From Channa striata (lineage: Eukaryota > Chordata > Actinopteri > Anabantiformes > Channidae): a stretch of 64,000 nt of DNA. Positions 52,121 to 63,224 of this stretch are shown in pieces. Made by a program: the position numbers and the translations under genes. Each line of letters opens with the position of its first letter. Position 1 is the first letter of the stretch. The stretch covers positions 24,421,275-24,485,274 of the forward strand of contig CM065179.1 of NCBI GenBank assembly GCA_033026295.1, given 5' to 3'. The notes beneath the pieces are model-generated. The model was not told where the DNA came from, did no database searches, and was given only the letters and a program-made list of their open reading frames with translations.

Positions 52121-55100
52121 TCTAACTGTTGGAAAGTCCCAGGTTATCAGCATCTTTGAAGTCATTAAAGCCTCTTTTACATATGACATCTGGACAACGT
52201 CCGGAGAAATCTACTCTGGACTTTCAAACATTACATACATAGGAAACTGAGTTTGATGTGTTCTCAAGGGACAAACCTGATTTGCTGTAGGGTCAGTGCA
52301 TCCAAGAAACACAACATGATAAAAAAATTAGAGGTGAGAGAGAGTGTTGTGCTTACAGCAGATTGGAGCCATGCATCTAATAAAGTCGCGGTGACAGCTG
52401 AAAAAGGGAAAGGTTCTCAACATGCCCAGTCACTCGCTTTAACTCCTCCTGACAATTTGGGACTAAGCATTGTGCTCCACACATATTGTGGACTTTGTAG
52501 TAGGGGGCTTAAAGAACACATTTGCATTCCCACATTCGTTGCCTCTGGGAAAAGTCCTAAAAATTTCAGGATTCCAGTGCATGTGGGAAAGAGGCTTAAG
52601 TGGTGTTGTGAAGCTCACCTGAGTCAATATGTGAACAGTTGGATGCCAAGACTTCGTTTTATGTAGTTGATAGGTCCTTTAGTGATGGCTGCTTGGGAAG
52701 CAGGTATTGGGCCATCTGTAGGATCCAAGGTGTAACCTGTTGGAGATAATGCAATCACACTGCTGGCAAACCTTCCCTTTGCCACTCACTGGATATGAAA
52801 CCGTGCGCAGTCAGTACTGTACAACACACTGTGTGAGCCACTGGCAGGAAAGGACAAGTTGAAGAAAGCAAAATTTTATGCAAATCTACTCCAAATATTA
52901 ACTATCATCCTGGTCACAGATATCCAAAAGTCCTACCTTGCTTGACATTTTAACAAATTTTGTGGCTCATTTGAAACACTTCTTTAGTTCTAACAGACTT
53001 GTTGAGTTTGGATTGAAATGGCCTTTCGTATGATGCTGCAAAATGTATTGTATTTTAGTTGCTATTGAGCAGCATGTTTGGGACAATTCCAAGTCTAGAT
53101 AATGCAAACTGGGTAAGGATTTGGACAAATAGACCAGGCAGGTAGAAATAATAATGCAACAGTTAGACACAAAATAAACCACTCCGCACGGGGCAGTCCA
53201 CCTAAAAAAGGAAAAAGAAACACATCAATGTAGAAATGAAGAAGAGGTTTTCTCTATGCTGCTCCATGTTTTTTTCACTGCAGTGTGTTCCAGATGTTTA
53301 CCTGCTACCTGTTTGTCTTTCCCTATTAGAATGTAATGGATAGACCTAATTATTGACAGGCATCTTAATGTACACGCCTCAGACGACAAAGCTTTTTTAC
53401 TTCTAGTCGTTGAATACAAATTGAATCTAGCCACAAATAAACTGCCACAGTAATAGTACTTGTGAGTGAGAGTTGATGTGTGTTTCACCAATTAAATGAG
53501 TTAACTCAGCAGGGCCAGCTAAAGTAAAAAAAAAAAAAAAAAAAGAATAAATAAAGACTCAAGAGAACAAAACATATCAGCATATTAAAATCATTTATTG
53601 TGCTCCAGAAGAGTAATTACTATTTAACCAGAAAGAAAGACAAGTGACAAATAATCTACATTACAAATGCCAGACCACCTCACATAGCGCCCCCCACCCC
53701 CCTCCTTGGTTTACATGGCAATCAAAGGACAAATCCAACTTTGAGTTTTCAGACTGCTAGCAAAACCTCTCAGGATGAATCTGAGGTTTGGTTGTTGTTT
53801 CTGCTGCAATTTGAGGTTAGAAAATGGCACATTGCGTTACATTCAACTATGCAGTGCTTGTTCGTCCCCTTACTCGCTGCCCCATATATCGCTGCACAGA
53901 CCGACTGTGGACACGGTCAGGGCAGATTTTACAATGGAACAAAAGTGAAAAGTGTCCCCCTAGAACAGGGTTTCTTAAGTGTCTTCAGTCCCAAGCTGTG
54001 TGTGCATTTGCACTCACCCTGTTAGACTGGCTCATGAAAACATACTGGTTTTAGGATTCAACAAAATTGACTGAATAAATGCTACCTGGATTTGGTGGTA
54101 TTTTACCTCTTTGAATGACATACACATTTTAAGGGAGTGTAACACTGGACAGGAGTCAACTTCTCGCACTAAAGTCCTTCATCTGCCACTCAGACGTGTG
54201 ACCAGCAAATCCAAATTCAAGTCAGGACAAGCCAGACATCATTAGATACATTTATAAAAAAACAAACAAAAAAGTCTTTATAAATGTAAAAAAAAAAAGC
54301 AAAATTCACCCCTGATGGATTCAATGTTTACAATTCTCAGTTAGTAACAAGGGAGTATAGTTTTAACCAAACATATCAGCTTAAGGATTTTAATTTGAGG
54401 GCTAACACATATCTCTGCAAAGTAGGTGTCGTAAAGATTAGAACTATGCCATAGACTCCCGCTAAAGTATGGTGTATCCACTGAGTGTCCTGAACACAAC
54501 CCCCCAAAATCTAAATGAAACAGAAGGTCCGTAGTTTTAACAGACATGTATTCAGTCATGAGCCAGAGACTGAAAAAAGGTCCAGTGAATTTAAAGAAAG
54601 GATGTTCTCCTGAGGAAAAGTGTGATAATGTTCCATGGTAAAACTGCAACAGCACATAAAACATAGGCTATAAGCTGCAATTGAATTCCAGCTTCTTTTC
54701 CTATTTTATTTATACCGTTACCCATGCAGTCAGGATTTACACCTGTTCATTTTTATTTTAGAGGCTTAATGTTTTTTATGCTAAAGAACAAGTGGGAAAG
54801 TCCCCTGTCTTTAAAAAAAAGAGCTATTAAATAAACTTTCGTGCCTTCTGATGGTGTAAATATAACCAACATTTGCCATTTTAACAGAAATCAAATCTTC
54901 GGACACACAGATACAGTTGCTACCATTTGTTCATGGCAGCCTAAAAGAAACATTTTCGGTCTTTTGCATTTGGACATAAGAAGAGATTACAGTACAACAT
55001 CTGCCATTTCAGTCAAGTATAATTTTATAACATATGTCGTCTATTTAAATTAAATAAAAAAGTGAGCTGGGCAGACTAGTGAGCATTAAGACCATTCATT

Positions 55101-56312
55101 GTGGCCTATAAATTTTTAGATGTGATCTAATCTGTCCATTTCCAATTCAACATAAATCCAATAATGTTTCTTCTGAAAGCTAGTTGGATAAAGAGTGATA
55201 TAACTGGGCCAAATTTCTGTAGATGGGCTTCAATTTGCCAAAAGGAATGAAAAGGAAGTTTTCATTTAAATATAGTTTACTTATGGTAAACTGCTATTAG
55301 CCCTAGTCTGTTAAGTCCTAGCCCTTACTTAAAAGAACATATTATGTAAGCGTGAGGTTCTTTAACCTAATGACCATTAAAAGTTCCCCCATGGGGTATT
55401 TGACCACCAGCGGCACTGCTGACCAAGGATCTTACAGGTGAGTCCCAGGATGTACCAACATGTACATCAAAAGCTTCTGACCTACGTTACGGACAACTGC
55501 ATGGCACGGCAATGCATATTAAAAGAGAGGAATGCCAATGGACACTGCTTTAAACGTAACAACAGAAACAGCAAGACTTAGGCAAACTTAAAAATTGAAG
55601 AGAACAAAAGTTCACGTGCATTTACATATTAAAAAGGCTTTGCAAATGTTTATGAGGTAGGGGATGTATTTGTTTGTTCGGCCTAATAATGAAAACTTCA
55701 CAGGGCACCTTCAGAATTCAGTAATTACATGTAAATATATGACAACAATAAGTTGCTGACAGAAGTCGAAACACAAAGCTAGCCTATCATTTGTTACTAC
55801 AAAAATAGGGGTCCTATATTGAAAAAATGGCCCAAATCTGGTTAATAACCAGGCTTCTGCACTTTTATTCCAGTGTCGTCATTTGGCTGTTATAAATCAA
55901 CAGCTAAATGTGCCAAATGTTGCATGAGCAGACCTTAATGGGAGCCCAGTATTGATGTGAAATAATGTTTTGACCTATTACTGGGACCTGCAGTAGTTAT
56001 CAGGCGAAACCATACTATGAGACCTCACCAAAGGGACAGTTTGTTCTGCAGCCCTAATGTAACTAAACCTTTAATTTCACCACACGTTTAAAAGGTACTT
56101 TTATTTTTTTTTTCTCAGTTCGGCAAAGACTTTTTAAAACTTGGCGCCTTGATCCAGCCTCATACTGTATGTGCATTTAATCTGCTTATGGCTGAGCCAC
56201 TTTAATTGGCCTCACTGCCTTTCTTCTCAATACCCCAGCTTTTAAGCTGACCCTATCTACTGTAGATCTACAAGTCAGAGTAGTTACTGTAGTTACCAAT
56301 TATATCAGCAAC

Positions 56313-56380
56313 CTCTGATCCAGTGCACCTTTAAACTCTGATCCAGTGCACCTTTAAACTCTGATCCAGTGCACCTTAAC
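56313..56380. repeat. three tandem copies of a 23-bp unit
   Basis: Unit ctctgatccagtgcacc plus tttaaa. Copies start at 56313, 56336 and 56359. The first two are identical and the third lacks one T. Confidence 0.95.
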
Positions 56381-58783
56381 ACTTTTGAATCCTGTCTTCA
56401 CCCAAGCAAAAGGCAGACACATTATCTAGCCTCCCATCTGCGATATGTATTTTTTCAGATAAGCTGCGCTGGCCTGTTAATTCCAACCACCATCACTTAC
56501 CTTGCCAACTTAACAACCCCTCTAATTGAAATCCTTGTTTTACCACCTGATGTAACATGGTTTTAAAATACATTTGGATGAGTGCATGAAATTCAGTTGG
56601 ACTCTTCTGTAAAATATCTAAATTTTACAGCTTCCTCTGGGGCTGTCACACATGTGGAATACACTGTGAATTTATGTGAGTGTGTTAAGTGGGGCAGTGG
56701 GATTCCTGTTGCCTGTGATGCAATTAATTCCCTTAAAAGCTGTCTATCACAATCAGCCACTAGTAATGGCTAGTAAGTGTTCCAGTCCTCTGTGGTCAAT
56801 GAGTGCTCTTCTTCCTCCCACTATGATCTTTTTTGTTTTACAGTTTTCATCTTCTCAGTTGAGGGATGAAGTAGGTAGCCAACAGTTCAATCAGTCATGT
56901 TAAATGTCTTTGTGAGTCAAGACTGAGTCTGTCTCCCAGAATCCTTTCTCTTTTTTCAGGTCTTCTTATGTCTATCTTTAGTGTTCTATCCTGTCATTAG
57001 TTGTCCCAGTCTGTAGAGGCAGCGCTTCCTGTCAGGGGTATAGAAGTCATATTATACTTCCAAAAGTTGCAGTTTCTTGTGAATCTTTCAGTTTGCTTTA
57101 TCAACTGTGCATTGCTCTCTGTCAGTTTGTAAAAGTACCTAATGCATTTCTGACTTATATAACCCTTGATTCACAAGTCACGTCCTGTCCAGCAACTTTT
57201 TGGTCCATCCGTGGGCAATCCAGTAGGACTGTTTGGTTGCTAAATTTAGTTTACATTTTGTCACCATACATTAAGTTCACTACAGCTTGTAGCTATTTCC
57301 ATTTTTAATTTCAATTATATCTGGCACTGACCAGTTCTTGTCTCACTTTCCCCACTCCACTTTCCCCATCTGGCTTGCATTTATCACCTCCCACCAATCA
57401 GACAATTGAACACATGGGAAGTTACAATTAGCATTCATCCTCTGCTGCCAGCTACTTATCATGGCTCTGCAATTGCTTGACTATTTGCCCATCAGTGCAA
57501 TTACATGTTTAATTCAATGACCGGCCCTTGTTTTGCCCCCTTGTTATTTCTCTAGAGATCAGTGCTTGAATTGGGTGGGCTGCTCATTAATGTACTATTG
57601 CAATCGCCATGATGATTTTGTGATATTTTTATTGATACATCTACTTATTGTCAACCAGCAGTCACATGTGTATTCACTATATTATTATATTTTTATTACT
57701 GCATACCTATGCAGTGCAGGTTGAGAGGACTTGGCAAGTTGTAGTTAGTTTTCCAATATACTTTTTTTAAAATTGATTGTAAAATGTATGATTTCTTTGT
57801 AGTGCATTTTCTTTGTTGTGATCCAGCTTGGCTTTAGTCAAATGGCCTGAACAAGAATCCATCTATTATCTATATAATCCATGTGTAATATATCCTAAAA
57901 TGTTTAATAATAAATAATAGGTTGTATCGCTGAAAGAATAGTCTAATGTTGCTCAATGATATTGTCTTTTAAGGTGGCCACTTCATAGAGTTCTTGTAGA
58001 GATTTGGCTGAAAGGCATGGTCCAATGCACATGGGAGTGGAACCTATCATTGCTTAGTATCTTTGACAACTTGCTTGACATAAAAACCCAACAAACACTT
58101 TAATCTCGCACTTAAAAACCACATTTCTGTACAACTATACACCAATCACAACATGTTTTTGTAGGGAACAGTAATTGCAACCAGATTTTATTATGTTACT
58201 TATGTGTGGTGGTGGTAGGTAATACCAAATCTTTCTCTGGACAACCAATGTTTTTTTTCATGCCTGAACCTTTCCTCAAACAGGGCTCTAGAGTTAAATT
58301 AGGATCTGTGATATGATATATGCCTCGGTTTTTATGCTTGTGTTATTATATAACACAGGTTAATAAATCAAAGGGGACCTGCATCTCTATGGTTTCTTTT
58401 ATTTCGTTGGCAAAATGTAGTAAGACTGTATGTGTATGGGTGCATTTTGGTATTATGAATTCCGGTGAAAGAATGGTAACATGCTCCTAAACCAGGGCAA
58501 CTGATAATGAAATGGTGAAGTAATGCATAATTCCTCTTTTGCTTTGCCTTGTTTATGGCTGTGGAAGATTGGTGCTCATGCTACTGTGTGTTAAATGGAA
58601 CACATAAAATTTTTGAAATAGGTGCAATAAAACATGCTAGTCCTTAAGTTGTGACAAGAGGCATGTCTCAATTCAGGCGCAGCATCCTATAAAGCATGTG
58701 GTCTAGACCATGAAGGTCAATAAAAATTAGAACATTAGATCTATTGAGAACTCCTTGTTTGCGCCAATAAATGTTAAATCAGG

Positions 58784-58819
58784 CTACCTGTTAGCACAGG
58801 CAGCTGTGCTAACAGGTAG
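58784..58819. repeat. perfect 16-bp inverted repeat, 4-nt loop
   Basis: ctacctgttagcacag, loop gcag, ctgtgctaacaggtag. No mismatch. Confidence 0.97.
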
Positions 58820-58850
58820 GTTTTACAAAAGCTTGAGCTTTTAAAGCTGC

Positions 58851-58897
58851 TTTTTTTTTTGTTTGTTTTTTTTTGTTTGTTTTTTTTTTTGTTTTTT
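58851..58897. repeat. T-rich low-complexity tract
   Basis: Runs of 9-11 T separated by single G, partly in gtttgttt units. Confidence 0.95.
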
Positions 58898-61800
58898 AAT
58901 TTGGATTATTGTGCTCTTCGCGCATAGCAGCCACAATATTCTTTATCCCCCACTGGCATGAAGGTCTTTGTTGTCTGCTGCATTTCTTAATCACAGTTGA
59001 TGGAACTTTTGAAATGACAGCCTCGCCGAAAACTGTAACGCAGTAAGTCCTTGACTGCAGCCTTTAAAAATACTTTGCCCTTTAATTGAGACACAGATGT
59101 TGCGGGTGTTGTATTACGTTTTAGGCTGAGAATGTGTAGTCCGCTCCTAGCATAGCTGACAAAAACTGCTACAGATTAAGAACTTCTTGGCCCTTGTATT
59201 GTCTGTCATGTTAGTTAGTTTTTTTGGGGGGATCACAAATGGTCTCAAAAGTCAGTAGGCTACACATCCAATAACACTGTTTCATTTTCTTTCAAGGTTC
59301 CCCTCCATATCTTGTAAAATGTATTTCAGCAATCGGCTTGGGTTACAAAAACAAGGTCATGTTGCTTTTTATATGGGTCTAATAAATCTTAACTCCAAGT
59401 GCAAGCAATCAGGGTGTTAGCCTATATACAATATCTTGAGTAGGTACCAAAACACTTTGAAAGCCCAGGCCCAATTACTTAGCACACAAGTGCATGTGGA
59501 GGAATTTACACGCATTTCCATTTGCATATGCGTGCTGTCCATCAGAAATAGGGAATCGCAAAATGAGAAAGGTAGTAGCCCATCAATGCAACGTGAACAG
59601 ACCTACAGGATGGATTGTCTCAGGCTTCTAAAATTCACACTTTTCACATCGTTGGATTATTTAGTCAGAGAATTGTATTTCAAAAAGTTCCTGGCCCATG
59701 AGGATGATTTGTCATAAGAGCCTTGGAATCTTGCTTTTGTCTAAACCCCCAAATCAATCAATTCAGACTTTGCCTCAACCAAAGAAACAAACAAATATAA
59801 TTTGTTTATTCTGTTAAATTTTTATCCCAAAAAGCATATCCCCCTAACAAACTAGATTCTATCCCTCTTTTCCCATCCTGCTTGTCTGCTGCAGTTTTAT
59901 ATGGGGCTACTGCAGTCTGCACTCATTATTTTGAATGACTGCACAGTGCCTGCGAGTGAGCTGAAAGGGGCAGGATGTATTCTCACAACAGAGGCCACCA
60001 CACATCTGCACTTTAGTGAAGGCAAAATGGGGAGACGTGTTTTAGCTTACCAAGGAGCATCTCTATGCCAGCGTACAGATTTCTATATCTGAGCACATCA
60101 GGCTTGCCATCCAGGCTATTCCTCTCTCTGTCTGTTATAAAGATCTCCACTTTATCCCTGCAATGAATCCAGCCTCTTAAGCGATGGGATGTGACTGCAT
60201 TTTGCATTCCTGTATGACACCTTCCTACTCCGGAGGCTAACATTGTTAGCTGTCGAGGCTTCACTGACCTAAAGATGTTACCAGTGGCAGACAGTCTTGC
60301 AGGAGACTCTGAACCGAAGTCGATGTGGATTTCAGGGGAAAACAGTTTTGCTAAACAGCTCAACCTGTCAGGCCAGTAGAAAAGATGATGTAGAGATGTG
60401 GTAGAGAATCACTAGTAGAAACAGACTGGGAGAAAAAAAGAAACAAAGCAGTAGCTCTTTAAAGTGAGTTAAAGAGAAGTGACTGTGGGTTTCAGCTGCT
60501 ATGGGAGGCCTTTATCCTCTCTAGAGTTTCTACTTCCTACAACGCAATGTGCCTCCGCAAATAGTCAGCTTTGGCCAATAAATAGAAAGTACAAGAAAAA
60601 GTCACTCATGGGAATTAACCTATGACCCAAGCTTTTCCTCTTATCCACTTGTGCATTTACAAAGAGTTCCAACCAGTGCAATCTGTCTGTGCTTGGCCTC
60701 TGACTTGTATTAGTCGTGTATGTGGATTCATGATTAAACATCTCTACGGACACTGGCTAAAAGAGGAAGAGAAAAGCTCTGTAGCCCAGAGATTCACTTG
60801 TCCAATATATGTTCCAGTACTTTCACGTTCCAATTTCTTCATACCAATGGGCATCCACTGCATTACTTAATCAACACACTTCCCTGTTAAAGAAAAATAA
60901 CAAAGGGCAATGGAATAAACAGTGCAGGTTATTACTTCTATACGGTCTGTGGCCCAATAGGTAGAATAGCAAATAACACTGATTTCAACTGAAGGTACAA
61001 TGAATTTGACTGATACAGTGTAATGTGATTTAACCACTATCAAAAAGTAGTACCAACACACAGAGTACAAAACTAGTCCTTATATGCCCAGCTCCACTCA
61101 AGCTATACTATGTTCTGCAAGAACGTTTCGTCATATCCCATTTCCCTCCCCTTTATTTCCCCAACTTAAGCCCAGGACATCCACAATTTGGATTGCTTTT
61201 CCCACAGTCCTGCAAGGTGTGTGTGTTTTCCTGAACTCCAATCAGGAAATCCATCTGAAATTGCTCCAATGCAAGGGAGAGGGTGAAAATTATTCTTAAT
61301 AATGACATAATCAGCAGAGCAGCCATCAAGCAGATAAATTGTCATGCGCATCGTGCTAAAATATCCAATTATCCTTTGTCCCCGAGCTCTCTGTATTGAA
61401 GTTGGAACTGCCAGAAAGCCAGTAGGTGGATCCCCCACTTCCCACCGGTTCAATCCTGCTGGCACGTTTGCAGTATAGACGCCCTTCCCATGTGAAGAGG
61501 GCTTAAACAGCCTTGGTGCTTAGTGTACAGATCTAGATATGTAAATAGGTTCTATACAATAAAATTGTTCTCAATCCTCAAAAATAAATGGATGAAAAGT
61601 ATTTGTGATATTTTTTTTTCTCAAAATGGTTCCTTTGTGCATACAGGGTTTCTTTTTTCCTTTGTGTTTTCAGTCCTTTTCTTCGCGTCTTTCAACAATT
61701 GTTTTTGCCTTATCTTACATAGCCTCCATTTATGAAGTTAACACATGCCTAAATTGGATTGCTCGGCATCTACTCTGTGCCCCACAAGCAGAGAAATCTG

Positions 61801-62099
61801 CAGTGTGATGCCAAAGGAAAACAATATGTTTTCTTTCTTTTACAAAGTGCTCCCCTCTTCTCACCTCCAAGGCGTGCCTGATGCTCTGTTCTGCTTCCAG
61901 ATAATACTGTCAAGCAGTCATTTGTCAAAAGATCCCGAAGGCCATATCTGTAGCTAGAAAGAAAAGTAGTTTACTGTACCTTGTGTTGATGCAATATCAG
62001 AACAAAAATAAAAATAGAAAAAAACACATCTTCCTCTTTGTTTTAGTCTGTCAGGTTGTTTTTCTTGAAATCCTTATTGGTACTTTTTTCTTCATGTGT

Positions 62100-62105
62100 T
62101 TTATT
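62100..62105 (-). terminator. nlgn1: candidate nlgn1 poly(A) signal
   Basis: AATAAA on the minus strand, about 265 bases past the stop codon. Neuroligin-1 mRNAs usually have long 3' UTRs, so this could be a proximal site. Another AATAAA lies at 61152-61157, about 1.2 kb past the stop. RNA data are needed to choose. Confidence 0.35.
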
Positions 62106-62367
62106 TTTTCTATAAAAACATAATTATTCTTTTTTTCCCCTCTGGTTTGAAATCCCAGAAATTCCTTGACTATATTCCCTCAGATATTAACAGGGTGTCA
62201 TACAATCCCAGTGTATTTCCATGGCTGTCTGGCAACTCCAGGCTGGCGTTTCAGCTCCTGACATATCTGTGTTTGTCAGCATCTCAGCCTTAAGTCTCTG
62301 CTGCAGCAGTGGCGATAGCTTTTGCTTCAGCCATGAGAGTCCTGCCTGCGTGGGTACATCCACAGGG

Positions 62368-62970
62368 CTATACCCGGGTGGTGGAGTGTGAGTGTGGGTG
62401 TGCGTGGGGTAAGGTATTATTCTGCCCGCTGCTTGGGAAGGTATTGAATGAGTGGAGTGAGGAGAGCCCCCCCATGGTGCTGGGGATCATGGTTATGGTA
62501 TTTGGTGTCATGAGTGGGATGTCATCCGGGGAACGCCTCATGGCCAGAGTGTAGTCAGGTGGGCAGGCAGTCCTCAGCACCACGTCGTGCGGATGCAGAG
62601 AGTCACCTACCCCCCTGCAGTCCCGGTCCAGGTCTGAGTGCTGCTTCATCTGCAGGGACATGATCTCCTCCTCTTGAGTGTGGGCCAAGTCATTGGCGGC
62701 ACTCCGCTGAGGGCTGCAACGCCTGTGGACATCATGTCGCCGCTTGTCCTTCTTGTAGTAAAGTGCAGCAAAGGCCAGAATGTTTAGGAAGAGCAGAGAG
62801 GCTCCCACAGCAATAGTCACAGACAACTCAGTGGAGTAGTCTCGCTGGTCCACCAGGTGTGGCTGATTGTGGCTGTCCTGGGTCTCAGTGGGGAACGGAG
62901 TCGGGTTAGGGCGCTTGGTCACCAGAACTTTGGTCTTTGGAGTGCGATTAGTAGCTTCAGGTGGAGGAAT
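62368..62970 (-). CDS. nlgn1: neuroligin-1, last coding exon
   Basis: Postsynaptic cell-adhesion protein that binds presynaptic neurexins; this exon encodes its membrane anchor and cytoplasmic tail. It starts after an acceptor (ctgtcttcag, AG at 62971-62972) with an Ile codon and encodes 200 residues up to a TAG at 62368-62370. Layout: residues 1-45 are a Pro/Thr-rich extracellular stalk; DYSTELSVTIAVG leads into a single transmembrane helix at about 50-72 (SLLFLNILAFAALYY) with the stop-transfer KKDKRR; a cytoplasmic tail of about 125 residues follows, with RRCSPQR, EEEIMSLQMK, the conserved CPPDYTLAMRR (Tyr about 140, the gephyrin-motif tyrosine region of neuroligins) and MTPNTITMIP; the end is HSTTRV, the class I PDZ ligand that binds PSD-95. 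The tail matches neuroligin-1 rather than -2, -3 or -4 (HDVHRRCSPQR and GQNNTLPH). No disruption is seen. The upstream esterase-like domain lies outside the window. Confidence 0.96.
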   Translation of the reverse strand: MPPPEATNRTPKTKVLVTKRPNPTPFPTETQDSHNQPHLVDQRDYSTELSVTIAVGASLLFLNILAFAALYYKKDKRRHDVHRRCSPQRSAANDLAHTQEEEIMSLQMKQHSDLDRDCRGVGDSLHPHDVVLRTACPPDYTLAMRRSPDDIPLMTPNTITMIPSTMGGLSSLHSFNTFPSSGQNNTLPHAHPHSHSTTRV

Positions 62971-63146
62971 CTGAAGACAGGGAAAACAATTGTCAGTTTG
63001 TTGAAAAGCTCAACCAACCTTGTACCACACAGAAGTTTGTAATGTAAGTTGTCTGTCCAATGCAGAAAATTAGCTGAAAGACCAACTTGTCATTCAGGAA
63101 GTTATTTTACAGTGTCAAAATAATACAGAAATGATTTAGTACCAAC
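62971..63146 (-). other. nlgn1: nlgn1 intron, 176 bp
   Basis: Donor gttggt immediately after the Lys codon at 63147-63149; acceptor tttccctgtcttcag before 62970. It is phase 0 (between codons) and short, typical of compact fish introns. Confidence 0.9.
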
Positions 63147-63224
63147 CTTAGTGGTGGTGGGGATGAGCTGGGTTACCTCATTGAGACTGTGCAGATGAGG
63201 AACCAGCTCCAACCACAAGTTGAC
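63147..63224 (-). CDS. nlgn1: neuroligin-1, 78-bp penultimate exon
   Basis: Codes for 26 residues, VNLWLELVPHLHSLNEV... ending in TTTK, the segment just after the esterase-like domain of neuroligins that precedes the stalk. It is flanked by a pyrimidine-rich acceptor (cctccctccttag) and the donor gttggt. Both neighbouring introns are phase 0 as far as visible; reading in frame upstream hits a stop (tag), so the acceptor is required. The next upstream exon should end near the family motif HYRANK. No such codons are found up to base 64000, so it lies outside. An exon this small separates the esterase domain from the stalk. Confidence 0.93.

Larger units (their letters stand above)
52121..62099. 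other. intergenic, distal downstream region of nlgn1
   Basis: About 10 kb without a supportable exon. Contains A(19) at 53526-53544, a 23-bp tandem repeat (56313-56380), a perfect 16-bp inverted repeat (58784-58819) and a T-rich tract (58851-58897). The stretch 61200-61400 (cataatcagcagagcagcca, ataaattgtcatgcgcatcg) is repeat-free and looks like a conserved element or part of a long nlgn1 3' UTR. Confidence 0.55.

Noticed and set aside
52253..52666. 137-residue plus-strand open frame
   Set aside because: No domain, no similarity recognised, AT-rich flank; length compatible with chance over 64 kb.
54247..54288. 12-bp inverted repeat around an A-rich loop
   Set aside because: AT-only arms of 12 bp are weak evidence of anything beyond composition.
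56313..56380. Short regular repeats considered as CRISPR-like
   Set aside because: Units are contiguous without spacers, and this is a vertebrate genome.
62309..62554. Plus-strand open frame over the nlgn1 tail
   Set aside because: Antisense shadow of the real nlgn1 exon.
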